64,000 bases of DNA from Pseudomonas hefeiensis (GCF_030687835.1 NZ_CP117449.1:372001-436000), one strand, 5' to 3'. Counted from the stretch's first letter, positions 18,748 through 26,774 are shown. Notes: generated by a model from the letters alone, not told the origin. Program-made: numbers and translations.

Positions 18748-19424
18748 TGACGCCACGACTGGCGGACCCGCAATGGAAGCGTGCCTACCGGATCGTCAAC
18801 AGCAGCTTCCCGCCGATTGCGCTATTCGAAGACGTGCTTGATCCCGAGGACCTGCCCACCGCGTATGCCCTGGAAGCACTGACCAACGACCGGCTCATGG
18901 AAGAAGCCGGCGTGCTGTCCCGGGTCCGTCCCGAGGACCGCATTTCCGGGCCCGGCTCCTCGCCGGTGATGGCCGCGTTTACCCATATCGGCAAAAGCAG
19001 CCGCTTCAGCGATGGCACCTTCGGCGTCTACTACGCCGCCAGCAGCCAGGAAGCCGCCATTGCCGAGACCTGCTACCACCAGGCGCGATTCCTCGGGGCG
19101 ACCAACGAGCCGGATCTGGAATTGACCATGCGCACGTACGTCAACAAGGTCATCAAGCCGCTGCACGACATCCGCCACGACTACCCGCACCTGCACGACC
19201 CGGACCCCACCGCCTACGGTCCGTCCCAGGTGTTCGCCCGGCAACTGCGCGAAACCTTGTCCTGGGGCTTGCTGTACAACAGCGTCCGCCTGTCCGGGCA
19301 CGAATGCGTGGCGGCGTTTCGCCCTCCGGCGGTTTCGGTTCCGGTGCAGGGCAAGCATATCCGGTACGTCTGGAGCGCCCAGAAGCGGGAGATTTCGTTT
19401 GTGTTTGAGGTAAGTGAAGTGTGA
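18747..19424 (+). CDS. RES-domain toxin
   Basis: RES toxins degrade or modify NAD+ or ADP-ribosylate targets, stalling growth. The 225-aa protein shows the RES core: R (AYRIVNSSFPP), the GTFGVYYAASSQEAAIAETCYH region with its Arg/Tyr/Glu active-site positions, and a C-terminal VWSAQKREISFVF. The start ATG overlaps the antitoxin stop by one base. Order antitoxin-toxin and spacing are standard for Xre-RES pairs. The key residues appear intact. Confidence 0.9.
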   Translation: MTPRLADPQWKRAYRIVNSSFPPIALFEDVLDPEDLPTAYALEALTNDRLMEEAGVLSRVRPEDRISGPGSSPVMAAFTHIGKSSRFSDGTFGVYYAASSQEAAIAETCYHQARFLGATNEPDLELTMRTYVNKVIKPLHDIRHDYPHLHDPDPTAYGPSQVFARQLRETLSWGLLYNSVRLSGHECVAAFRPPAVSVPVQGKHIRYVWSAQKREISFVFEVSEV

Positions 19425-19445
19425 GTCAGGCTTTTAGGGTGTTTT

Positions 19446-19503
19446 ATGGCTGGGCAATAATTATTGCCCAGCCATAATTTTCAATAATTCGCGATTATTG
19501 AAA
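19446..19503. repeat. Two adjacent perfect palindromes downstream of the RES toxin gene
   Basis: 19446-19475 is a 30-bp perfect palindrome (half-site ATGGCTGGGCAATAA). 19479-19503 is a hairpin TTTCAATAAT-tcgcg-ATTATTGAAA. They lie between the convergent toxin and chemoreceptor genes and may end transcription from both sides. The left half of the first recurs with one mismatch at 22828-22848. Confidence 0.8.
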
Positions 19504-19570
19504 GCAGACGCTGCTACACAACCCAGCAGGAGCAAGCGTACTCGCCACAAATGTGAATGCAGCCGATTGA

Positions 19571-21178
19571 TCAAATCTTGAACTGCTGCACCGAAGACTG
19601 CATCGACCCCGCCGCATCGTTCAGTTGATCCGCTGTTTGCGTCAGGTTGTGAATCGAGCGGGTGTTCTCGCGGGACTGCTCGGCAATCGACTCCACCCTC
19701 TGAGCCATTTCATCGCTGGCTTTGGATTGTTCGGCAATGGTCTGGGAAATTTCCTCCACCACTTCTGCCGCATGCCGGGCACCGGTGCGGATTTCGCTGA
19801 TGGACACCCCGGCCTGCTGGGCCAGTGAGACGCCTTCGTCCACGCGGCTGACGCAAGCCTGCATGTTCGCCACCGCATCCCGGGCGCTGGTCTGGATGCG
19901 TTCGATCATCGCGGTGATTTCCTGGGTGGACTGGGTGGTGCGCGCCGCCAGGTTACGCACCTCATCGGCCACCACCGCAAAACCACGCCCCGCCTCCCCG
20001 GCGCGGGCGGCTTCGATGGCGGCGTTGAGCGCCAGCAGGTTGGTTTGCTCGGCGATGCTCTTGATCACCTGAATGATGGAGTGAATGTCTTCGGACGACG
20101 CATCCAGCGCGGTGATCTTGCTGGACGACTGATTGACCACTTCGGCGATCCTGTTCATGCCCTCCACCACGCCGAGAATCACTTGCCCGCCGCTGCTGGC
20201 CAGCTGTTCGGACTGCGCCGAAATCGTCCGGGCGCTGTCGGCGTGCTGATGGATCTGGCTGATGTTGGCCATCATCTGCTCCATGCTCGCCGCCATGCTG
20301 GTCGCGCTCTGAGCCTGATGATCGGCGCTGGACACAATTTGCCGCGCCGTATCGCCCAGCACGCGCGACGTGCCATGCAACTCGTCACTCTGGCTGCGGA
20401 TCGTGGCGATCATCTGCCGCAAATTGACCTGCATCTGCTCGATCACACCTTGCAACTGACCCAGCTCATCCTTGCTTTGAGCCCCCATCGAGCGCTGCAA
20501 ATCCCCTTGGGAAATCGCCTGGGTGTTGAGGATGATTTTATTCAGCGGCGTAAGCACCGCCTTGAGCAGGCTCCACGACAACAGCGCCAACGCCACGCAG
20601 GTGGCCAGCAACGTGAAAACCAGCCAGCGCTCCGACGTTTGAATGCTGTGGTCCTGATGCTCGCGGGTTTCATGGGCCTGGCTCTCGATCAACTCGCTCA
20701 CCGCCTCGTTACGCTCCTCCAGCGCCGAAAACGCACCGTCGAACTCCGTCCGCAACGCCCGGCCGTCCTGGGCGCCAGCCAGCGCCTTATCGATCACCTG
20801 CTGCGCCGACGCGATATAACTTTCGACTTGTGGTTTCAACTCGGTAACGGCCTGGGCGATCGCTTGCGGCAACTGGGCCTCGGCATTCTCGGCGATGACC
20901 TTGCGCATCCGTTGCGCATGCTCATCGAACGCCTCTTTCACCTCCTTGGCTCCCGCGGCATCCCCCGGCGCCACCAGCAAAGCGGCCAACACATCACCAC
21001 GAATGGCGTCGTGCATCATGTCCGCCTCCATGTGCTTGCGCATCGCCGAAATACTGGTCTCACTGCGTGCCAGGGCGCTGGTCATGCTGATATAGCCCCA
21101 CAAGCCGATACCGCCGAGCACTAGGGCAAAGAAAAGGCTGATCAACCCCGAGCCTATGATCTTGGTCCTGATCTTCAT
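19571..21178 (-). CDS. Methyl-accepting chemotaxis protein
   Basis: A 535-aa inner-membrane chemoreceptor. One helix (about residues 9-30) and a second (about 188-210) bracket an about 155-residue periplasmic four-helix-bundle sensor. A HAMP domain follows ([18 protein letters not shown]), then a long cytoplasmic signalling coiled coil with the conserved hairpin tip [19 protein letters not shown] and [15 protein letters not shown], which binds CheA/CheW. No CheR-binding pentapeptide ends the protein (...SVQQFKI). The ligand cannot be predicted. Monocistronic by position. Confidence 0.95.
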   Translation of the reverse strand: MKIRTKIIGSGLISLFFALVLGGIGLWGYISMTSALARSETSISAMRKHMEADMMHDAIRGDVLAALLVAPGDAAGAKEVKEAFDEHAQRMRKVIAENAEAQLPQAIAQAVTELKPQVESYIASAQQVIDKALAGAQDGRALRTEFDGAFSALEERNEAVSELIESQAHETREHQDHSIQTSERWLVFTLLATCVALALLSWSLLKAVLTPLNKIILNTQAISQGDLQRSMGAQSKDELGQLQGVIEQMQVNLRQMIATIRSQSDELHGTSRVLGDTARQIVSSADHQAQSATSMAASMEQMMANISQIHQHADSARTISAQSEQLASSGGQVILGVVEGMNRIAEVVNQSSSKITALDASSEDIHSIIQVIKSIAEQTNLLALNAAIEAARAGEAGRGFAVVADEVRNLAARTTQSTQEITAMIERIQTSARDAVANMQACVSRVDEGVSLAQQAGVSISEIRTGARHAAEVVEEISQTIAEQSKASDEMAQRVESIAEQSRENTRSIHNLTQTADQLNDAAGSMQSSVQQFKI

Positions 21179-21251
21179 CGCCTACTACTCCAGAGGGGAC
21201 GGGATTTCAGGGCAAGTGTAGTTGAGGGCCGGCGGAGCGCTCGGAGGTTCG

Positions 21252-21280
21252 CTTTGATTGCTTCGGGCGCTCACGCCCGC
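21252..21280 (-). repeat. Partial copy of the C4-module leader motif upstream of the chemoreceptor gene
   Basis: Read on the minus strand, the motif GGGCGTGAGNNCCCGAA followed by CAATCAA occurs here and at about 22709-22737, upstream of the C4-type RNA. Roughly five in six bases agree over about 29 bp. Here it lies about 75-100 bp before the chemoreceptor start. Confidence 0.45.
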
Positions 21281-21411
21281 TTGCCGATAACGCCAACGAC
21301 CGACGGGCCCGAAGACAAGCGATGGGAGCGATTGCACAATGGATGATCAATGCCAGCAGGTGTTTCTCGACGCCGGGCATCGAAATACCCCGTATGAATA
21401 AGGAGATCCTG

Positions 21412-21948
21412 ATGGCCACTGCACATGTTTTCATCGCCACCAGCCTGGATGGCTTCATCGCCAGGCCCGACGGTGACATCGACTGGCATTTACAGCGCGA
21501 TGATCAAACCGAGGACCATGGCTACTCAGACTTCATCGCTGACAAGGACGTGATCGTGATGGGACGCGGAACCTATGAGAAGGTTCGGACCTTCGACACC
21601 TGGTTCTACGAGCGCCCCGTGGTGGTGCTGTCTGAAAGCCTGTTGGATGCGCCAGTGCCCGAGGCGCTGAAGGGCAAGCTCCGGTTCTCTAGCCTCGCGC
21701 CCAAGGACGTGATGGAGGAACTGACGAGACAAGGCGTACGTCGGGTCTATGTCGATGGCGGACAGGTGGTGCAGTCATTCCTGCGCGATGGATTAATCAC
21801 CGACATGGTGATTACCACTGTACCTGTGCTGATCGGCTCCGGAAGGCCATTGTTCGGGGCTCTTGGGCAGGACGTAGATCTGAAACTGGTATCCAGCCGC
21901 TGGTTTGCTTCGGGGTTGGTGCAGTCTACCTATCGCTTGGCGACATGA
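21412..21948 (+). CDS. Dihydrofolate-reductase-like / RibD C-terminal-domain protein
   Basis: A 178-aa NAD(P)H-dependent reductase fold, starting at the ATG at 21412 with a near-perfect SD (AAGGAGAT). It shows HVFIATSLDGFIARPDGDIDW, the phosphate-binding VMGRGTYEKV, VDGGQVVQSFL and PVLIGSGRPLFG, as in the stand-alone RibD_C family. The true substrate of such proteins is usually unknown; neither a folate nor a riboflavin role is supported by neighbours. Confidence 0.88.
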   Translation: MATAHVFIATSLDGFIARPDGDIDWHLQRDDQTEDHGYSDFIADKDVIVMGRGTYEKVRTFDTWFYERPVVVLSESLLDAPVPEALKGKLRFSSLAPKDVMEELTRQGVRRVYVDGGQVVQSFLRDGLITDMVITTVPVLIGSGRPLFGALGQDVDLKLVSSRWFASGLVQSTYRLAT

Positions 21949-22062
21949 TGCGCTTGCGTGGGTATTGGGCCCGCAGCGCCAGAGCGTTCTTGTAGGAAAC
22001 GGGGGACAGACCATGGTTGATTTGGTGTCCGCCTATTCATTACTGCCAGTAATCGTGCTCTG

Positions 22063-22190
22063 TCCGTAGCCCCCGTGGCGAGGGAGTGGCCGCCGCGTCT
22101 TCGACGCTGCGCTGTCGCGCAGTGAACCAGGTTCTGTGGCGAGGGGATTTATCCTCGTTGGGCTGCGCAGCGGCCCTTCGTTAATCCGCT
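22063..22190. repeat. Two degenerate short dispersed repeats (GTGGCGAGGG-type)
   Basis: Two copies of a GTGGCGAGGG-headed, stem-loop-forming repeat (one near 22075, one near 22137) recall the intergenic repeat families of the P. fluorescens group. They occupy most of the 296-bp gap before the DUF3077 gene; nothing else is visible there. Confidence 0.55.
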
Positions 22191-22244
22191 CCTGCAAATA
22201 AAATTCAATGCTGCCCCCTCGGAGCAGCATTGCCCCCGCAGCTC

Positions 22245-22523
22245 TTAAGCAGGATGACTCCCCGGCGCCTCCAGCACCTTCACCACGTCATCAATCACCG
22301 CTTTGCTCATATCCTGCAAATAACACGACGCCCAGGCGTACCGATCCGTGCTGCGAATCATCGCCGCGTCCTCGGCCAAGAGCTTGGCAACGTGGAGCAG
22401 GTCGGAGGCGTGGGACAGGGCTTCGCCGATGGGAATGCCGCTGTTGACGCGGAACAATGGGCGATCGGAGTGGAAGGAGAAGGGGGTTAGGCCTGGGGTT
22501 TTGAGGTCTTGCGGGTTTGGCAT
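22245..22523 (-). CDS. DUF3077-family small protein under C4 antisense RNA control
   Basis: A 92-aa protein starting at the ATG at 22523, with AAGGAG close upstream. The DUF3077-like core is FRVNSGIPIGEALSHASDLLHVAKLLAED followed by YAWASCYLQDMSKAVIDDVV, helical and without membrane segments. Function is unknown. Its SD lies inside a sequence complementary to a loop of the upstream C4-type RNA (see that entry), so translation is probably repressed by it. Confidence 0.75.
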   Translation of the reverse strand: MPNPQDLKTPGLTPFSFHSDRPLFRVNSGIPIGEALSHASDLLHVAKLLAEDAAMIRSTDRYAWASCYLQDMSKAVIDDVVKVLEAPGSHPA

Positions 22524-22574
22524 TGTCTGGCTCCTTGACTTGAAAGAGCTGCCACCGACCTTCTCACAGGTTGG

Positions 22575-22656
22575 GGTGGCAGCCATGCGCGGGGTGAGAA
22601 TCCGGCAATCAAGGCAACCGGTAGACCCGAAGGTCTCCCACGCACGGCCGCCATAA
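22575..22656 (-). ncRNA. C4-type antisense RNA
   Basis: Read on the minus strand the segment folds like phage P1/P7 C4 RNA: closing stem GGCGGCC/GGCTGCC, hairpin GGGAGACC-ttc-GGGTCT and hairpin ACCGG-N-CCGG. Two unpaired stretches match downstream sites, as in C4 regulation. CCTTGA (22614-22609) is complementary to TCAAGG at 22538-22533, which contains the ORF's SD. TTCTCAC (22600-22594) is complementary to GTGAGAA at 22567-22561. The 3' strand of the closing stem (GCTGCCACC) can also pair with GGTGGCAGC further down, an alternative hairpin. This is a strong structural match; the family name is from memory. Confidence 0.8.
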
Positions 22657-22671
22657 AACGACATCGCAGAC

Positions 22672-22700
22672 GAAAAAAAACGCCACGATGGATTATGGGC
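22672..22700 (-). terminator. Intrinsic terminator in the leader before the C4-type RNA
   Basis: On the minus strand, CGCC...GGCG followed by a run of nine T lies between the leader hairpins and the C4 segment. Transcripts starting further upstream would be cut before C4 unless they read through. Confidence 0.6.
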
Positions 22701-22730
22701 GCTTTTGCGCCTTGATTGTTTCGGGTTCTC

Positions 22731-22775
22731 ACGCCCGGTCGCTGAATTGGCAGCGACGGTCAGAGAGTAACGGGC
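22731..22775 (-). other. Structured leader element upstream of the C4-type module
   Basis: The stretch folds as an outer stem CGCCCG/CGGGCG closing a hairpin GTCGCTG-aattgg-CAGCGAC. It precedes the GGGCGTGAG-type motif, a small GGCGC hairpin and the terminator. Role unknown; it may be the start region of the C4 module. Confidence 0.45.
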
Positions 22776-22918
22776 GATTGGGAAGGCTGCAATCGTGGCG
22801 CGATGCTGGCGGGTGAGGTTTAGGTATTTTTATGGATGGGCAATAATTTACGTCGTTGTGGATGTCACCTGCCAACCACGGGGTAAAGGCAAGCGGTGAG
22901 AGTAATCAGCAAGGAATG

Positions 22919-23080
22919 ATGAATGTAAGCATTCCGCAAGATTTGTTCGATTCTGTGCATCAAATGACAGCCGCGGAATCGGCTCGTCTGAGTGAGCGAG
23001 TTGAAACAGAGGATAGAGATGATGGAAAAGAATTTATTCGGCCGGCTGGTCGAGAGCATGACGCAAATGGACGAAATTGA
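22919..23080 (+). CDS. Small ORF, 53 aa, possible remnant of a toxin gene
   Basis: A short frame with AAGGA at a suitable distance from the ATG at 22919. The product (MNVSIPQDLFDSV..., then charged residues) has no recognised domain. It overlaps the following antitoxin-like frame by 62 bp. Weak support; it may be a decayed partner of that antitoxin or spurious. Confidence 0.25.
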   Translation: MNVSIPQDLFDSVHQMTAAESARLSERVETEDRDDGKEFIRPAGREHDANGRN

Positions 23081-23180
23081 GCGAAATAAGCGCCCACCTT
23101 CTCGCGTGCACCATTTCGAAGTGGCGAAAGACAAAGCGATTCGTGTCCGAGCTAAGGTCGCGAAATCAGTGAAGCAGTAA
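23019..23180 (+). pseudogene. Truncated NadS/HigA-type Xre antitoxin
   Basis: The 53 codons read MMEKNLFGRLVESMTQMDEI...RVHHFEVAKDKAIRVRAK, the typical N-terminus of about 100-aa Xre antitoxins that pair with RelE/HigB toxins. The frame stops after AKSVKQ, exactly where the helix-turn-helix should begin. AGGAT precedes the start. No intact toxin gene lies next to it, so this looks like a decayed toxin-antitoxin locus. Confidence 0.5.
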
Positions 23181-23678
23181 ATTAATCGTGGTCTGTTCCT
23201 GGGAGTCTTACACCAGACACCATTGCTGCTGACGTTTCCAATCATTCGGAAACCCCATGAGTGTCAAATAACCCTGTTTCTGTTGATCCATGATTTCGGT
23301 GAGGCGAGACTTCCATTGGCTGTCCGTGTTGATCAAGTCGGTTACATCACATCGTTTTTAACTCAGAAAAAACCCGCACGATTTGAGCATGCTGATCGAG
23401 TCAACCTAGGCTTGGCGGGTATTTGGTAGGCATTTTAGGTTGCTGGGGGAGGGCGTCAACGTCCTGATGAGTTGGATTTGTAACCCTGGATACGATGTGG
23501 GTGGGGCCATCTGGCAGGAGCCCAGGGATTGTGGATCACTGGGTGTCACTAGCGAGGGGATAGCATCTGGTCGGACAGAGCGAGCTTGCGCATGTATGGC
23601 AGAGTGCTAGCTTTATTTGGTGTTGCCGTAAATGATCGCGCTTAGCGCCGAGCCAACACCCTCCAAGGAACGCTCGTA
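23181..23678. other. Gene-free accessory stretch
   Basis: 498 bp between the truncated antitoxin and the BRCT gene. It contains only short frames without good SD and no recognisable repeat. An AACCCGC...GCGGGTATT dyad around 23371-23426 is too widely spaced to call a terminator. Confidence 0.5.
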
Positions 23679-24320
23679 ATGGACCTACACAACGAATTCG
23701 AAAACAGTAAGTTCTTCCACTGCGCCCGTATTGATCGACGCGCTGCTGACGCATTGGTCGGGCTGGCTGCCGGGATTGCGGCAGATGGTGTTGTGAATAC
23801 CACTGAAGCGATGTTCCTGAAGCAATGGTTGGAAAGCAATCTGGCGCACCTGAACGATCCGGTGATCAATCTGTTGTATTCGCGTTTGGCGTGCATGCTT
23901 CAGGACGATGTTCTGGACCCGGATGAGGCTCTTGAGCTGCTTAATATCCTGCATGGTTTTTCTGGACTGGACATAGAGAGGCCAAAGGTCGGCGGTGCTG
24001 TTGCCGTTGCTCCTACGGATCTTCCATTCAACACGCCGGCTCCTGAGTTGGTGTGGGATGGCCGGATGTTTGTGTTTACGGGAGTCATGGCCTTTGGGCC
24101 GCGCAAAGATTGCCAGGCGTTAGTCGAAGAACGGGGTGGTTTGATTGGGGGCGGCGTGAGTAAGAAGGTGCATTACCTGGTGGTCGGCAGCGTGGGTAAT
24201 GAGCAGTGGCGCCACAGTACCTACGGAACGAAGATCATGAAGGCAGTGGAACTGCGGGAGGCGGGGGCTTCGATCGCCATTGTGGGTGAGGATCATTGGC
24301 TAAAGGTGTTGTTTGGTTGA
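23679..24320 (+). CDS. BRCT-domain protein with an N-terminal helical domain
   Basis: 213 aa, ATG preceded by CCAAGGAA. Residues about 20-95 are helical and acidic (ALVGLAAGIAADGVVNTTEA, then DDVLDPDEALELLNIL), resembling TerB-type or small tellurite-like bundles. Residues about 125-213 form a BRCT domain: MFVFTGVMAFGPRKDCQ, ERGGLIGGGVSKKVHYLVVG, STYGTKIMKAVELREAG, IAIVGEDHW. BRCT domains bind DNA ends or phosphopeptides and occur in DNA ligase and exonuclease proteins; here there is no catalytic domain. Role unknown, perhaps DNA repair or mobile-element biology. It sits just outside the proposed island end. Confidence 0.75.
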   Translation: MDLHNEFENSKFFHCARIDRRAADALVGLAAGIAADGVVNTTEAMFLKQWLESNLAHLNDPVINLLYSRLACMLQDDVLDPDEALELLNILHGFSGLDIERPKVGGAVAVAPTDLPFNTPAPELVWDGRMFVFTGVMAFGPRKDCQALVEERGGLIGGGVSKKVHYLVVGSVGNEQWRHSTYGTKIMKAVELREAGASIAIVGEDHWLKVLFG

Positions 24321-24387
24321 GGTTGTTTCGGGCGTGGTGCTTCAGGACGGACAGCTCTCCATCCCGGCCGGCAGAGTGTCGGTGGTG

Positions 24388-24424
24388 GTGATGGCCTCAT
24401 CGCGAGCAGGCTCGCTCCCACAGA
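24388..24424. repeat. Single REP unit
   Basis: Contains tcgcgagcaggctcgctccc, one unpaired REP copy between the BRCT gene and its terminator. Confidence 0.8.
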
Positions 24425-24463
24425 GTTCCGTGTGGGGACAGAAAGTGGACGTGCAGGAGCAGC

Positions 24464-24497
24464 AAAGCCCTCGATTTTTTTGCGAGGGCTTCGTTTT
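24464..24497 (+). terminator. Terminator at the left edge of the proposed island
   Basis: Stem AAAGCCCTCG/CGAGGGCTT with an A/T loop, followed by CGTTTTGTA. It stands 3 bp before the tRNA-like repeat at 24501. Confidence 0.7.
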
Positions 24498-24500
24498 GTA

Positions 24501-24548
24501 TGGTGGCACCAGGAGTCGAAGCAAACCATAACCTGCTGATAATTAGTA
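24501..24548 (-). repeat. Degenerate tRNA-Thr 3'-end copy, candidate left attachment site
   Basis: GGCACCAGGAGTCGAA (24505-24520) is identical to the T-arm/acceptor end of tRNA-Thr at 35578-35593 and in the same orientation. The flanking TGGTG also matches, with three bases missing between. ACCTGCTGAT (24531-24540) resembles ACCTACTGAT of the tRNA anticodon arm. Such 3' tRNA copies mark the far end of islands inserted by P4-type integrases. Confidence 0.6.
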
Positions 24549-24657
24549 TTTTATAAACGCTATGGGCTCAGGCTTATCTCAAAATCTACCCTTATGATGG
24601 CATTGACACCCGCGCTCCGTTGTCCGAGTGCAGCACAAGCGGTTCGCGTAAACACTG

Positions 24658-24796
24658 CTAGCCGATCACGCTGCGTTGCAGTAGCTCAGCGGTTTTCTCG
24701 CCGCTTTCCTCCTCGTAAACCTCCCAGCCCAGGGGCTCAGCGAGGGAAGCAGTCTTGAGTAATGCGGCTTTGCGTTCAGCTGAAAAGTACGGCACG
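24658..24796 (-). pseudogene. C-terminal gene fragment at the left island edge
   Basis: Read on the minus strand, a coding-like frame of about 45 codons (EKRLVVPYFSAERKAALLK, later PLGWEVYEEESGEKTAELL) ends in TAG at 24658-24660. It has amphipathic helical character and good codon use but no start; upstream of a run of seven G the frame is lost. Family not recognised. It is probably the tail of a gene cut by recombination. Confidence 0.35.
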
Positions 24797-24941
24797 ACCA
24801 GTCTCTTTTCGCCCCCCCGAGGCGACAACTATCCTGACGCCGGAGTATGATTGCTACGCCAATTGTCAATGTGTATTGTACGGTACATGGTGTCGAGCAC
24901 TAGCTAACTGCAAACTCAACGATCCAAGGACTGGAGCGACA

Positions 24942-25841
24942 ATGGACTTTAACTACAATAGGGTTCTTGCTTACCTCAAAGTTGCCGAATTCAAATCGTT
25001 TTCCCGTGCGGCAGCGCAGCTCAATATTAGTACCAGTATGGTCAGTGTTCACATCAAAGAGCTTGAGCTTTCCCTGGGCACAACCTTAATCAGCAGAACC
25101 ACTCGGTCGTTGGCCATAACAGAAGCCGGACAGCGTTTCTACGATGACTTTATCGACATCAAACAGAGAATCGACTGCTCAATTGAAACCTTGAAAGGCG
25201 AATCAGAGCACGTCTGCGGCGTACTGCGGGTTGTATCACCCAGGGAGTATGGCTCACGTTTTATTGTGCCGATCATCGCCGAATTCTCGAAGTTATATCC
25301 TCAGTTAAAAATCGTCCATGATGTCGGCCTGCCGCTTTCCAGTCTTGCCAGTGGAAAACACGACCTAGCTATTTGCCTTGGTAATCTCCAGGATTCGTCA
25401 TTCAAGTACCGAAAGATATCGGAATTCCAGAGCTATCTGATCGCGAGTCCGGAGTTCACCGAACAACACTCCCTGGAGGACATTAGCTGCCTTAATACCC
25501 TGCCGTGGATTACCAACGAAAAATTCTATAAAGAAGGAAAGTGGATTCTAAGAAAAAGTCGGACAGAACAGTTTGTCATAAAACCCACCATTCGCTATGG
25601 CTCGAACTCGCTAACGTTAATTCACCGAATGGCACTTTTTTCTCTTGGGATAACCGCCCTGCCAGCCTGGATGATAAAAGACGATATCCAGGCCAACAAA
25701 CTGATCCGGTTATTTCCAAACTATGAGCTTGCCGTGCTACCCGTTAATGTTCTTTACTCTAGCTGCATAAAATTGCCGTTAAAGGCTCGCCGTTTTATTG
25801 ATTATCTGGTCGCCAAACTGGGCACCGTTCATCATGGATAA
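24942..25841 (+). CDS. LysR-family regulator of the island cluster
   Basis: 299 aa from the ATG at 24942 (ctggag upstream). N-terminal winged helix-turn-helix: AYLKVAEFKSFSRAAAQLNI, STSMVSVHIKELELSLGTTL, RTTRSLAITEAGQRF. Effector domain from about residue 90, with VVSPREYGSRFIVPII. It resembles the CrgA/DsdC-like subgroup. Codon use (many AAA, TTA, ATA) is more A/T-rich than the core genes. It stands 33 bp before the exporter gene in the same direction, with the biosynthesis-like operon convergent beyond it. A likely regulator of the cluster; the inducer is unknown. Confidence 0.9.
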   Translation: MDFNYNRVLAYLKVAEFKSFSRAAAQLNISTSMVSVHIKELELSLGTTLISRTTRSLAITEAGQRFYDDFIDIKQRIDCSIETLKGESEHVCGVLRVVSPREYGSRFIVPIIAEFSKLYPQLKIVHDVGLPLSSLASGKHDLAICLGNLQDSSFKYRKISEFQSYLIASPEFTEQHSLEDISCLNTLPWITNEKFYKEGKWILRKSRTEQFVIKPTIRYGSNSLTLIHRMALFSLGITALPAWMIKDDIQANKLIRLFPNYELAVLPVNVLYSSCIKLPLKARRFIDYLVAKLGTVHHG

Positions 25842-25874
25842 CAAGAGCAATGACTGAGTAAAAAAGGATCGCAA

Positions 25875-26732
25875 ATGCATCAAGTAAAACTGTCGTTAAT
25901 TGGAGCATTATGGATGGTAGCGAGCCTGCTCTCATTCATTGGCATGGCCGTCGCCTCCAGAGAGCTTTCCGTGTTCATGTCGATCTTCGAGATCCTGTTC
26001 TTCAGGTCCTTTGTCGGACTGATCATTATTTCTCCGGTTATTTACAAACAGCGCGCTCAACTCAGGCAGGCGCTGGACTTGGGTCTGCAGGTCGGCAGGA
26101 ATGTGGTTCATTTCGCCGGACAATATGCCTGGACCGTTGGCGTGGCGTCGCTTCCGTTGGTTAAGGTCTTTGCCCTGGAGTTCACCACCCCGATATGGGT
26201 TTCCCTGCTGGCATTTTTATTCTTGAAAGAAAGGCTCTCCGCCGCCAGGATGCTCGCCGCCATCGGCGGTTTTATCGGCGTGCTGGTCGTTCTGAGGCCT
26301 GGCTTTGACACTATTGAACCCGCAGCGCTTATCGTTCTGCTAGCCGCTGTCGGTTATGCAACGTCCATCATCATGGTAAAAAAACTGACGTTGACCAGCA
26401 GCCCCGCCATCATCGTGAGCTGGATGGTGCTTCTACAGTTGCCCTTGGGCTTTGTGCTATCTCTTGCACAATGGCGAACACCTACGCTCGAATGCACCCC
26501 ATGGATTTTGTTGTTAGGTGTAACGGGTTTAAGCGCGCACTTCGCCATGGCCAAAGCACTGAGCGTCATGGACGCGTCCATTGCCATACCGATTGATTTT
26601 TTCAGGGTGCCGCTCATTGCCGTGGTGGGATTTTTTCTCTATGGCGAGAGCCTTGAAATCTGGGTATTAGTCGGAGCCTTGATTATTTTCGCCTCAAATT
26701 ATCTGGCCTTCCGGATCGAGCAAAAGAACTAA
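25875..26732 (+). CDS. EamA/DMT-family exporter
   Basis: A 285-aa inner-membrane protein with ten hydrophobic helices arranged as two EamA repeats. Landmarks are FEILFFRSFVGLI in the first half, FTTPIWVSLLAFLFLKERLS (end of repeat one) and IPIDFFRVPLIAVVGFFLYGE (end of repeat two). SD AAAAAGGA precedes the ATG. The family exports amino acids, purines and related metabolites. Position between a LysR gene and the operon suggests it exports the cluster product. Confidence 0.92.
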   Translation: MHQVKLSLIGALWMVASLLSFIGMAVASRELSVFMSIFEILFFRSFVGLIIISPVIYKQRAQLRQALDLGLQVGRNVVHFAGQYAWTVGVASLPLVKVFALEFTTPIWVSLLAFLFLKERLSAARMLAAIGGFIGVLVVLRPGFDTIEPAALIVLLAAVGYATSIIMVKKLTLTSSPAIIVSWMVLLQLPLGFVLSLAQWRTPTLECTPWILLLGVTGLSAHFAMAKALSVMDASIAIPIDFFRVPLIAVVGFFLYGESLEIWVLVGALIIFASNYLAFRIEQKN

Positions 26733-26774
26733 GTATCCCGACAAGAGTACTCGCCCATGTCGGGGACAAGGCTG

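Larger units (their letters stand above)
24321..24941. other. Intergenic region spanning the left island edge
   Basis: Contains the REP unit, terminator, candidate attachment site, the CAAAATCTACCCTTA repeat (24580-24594), a gene fragment (24658-24796) and the leader of the LysR gene. No complete gene is supported. Confidence 0.6.

Noticed and set aside
23371..23426. AACCCGC...GCGGGTATT as a terminator
   Set aside because: The arms are more than 40 bases apart and the T-run is poor.
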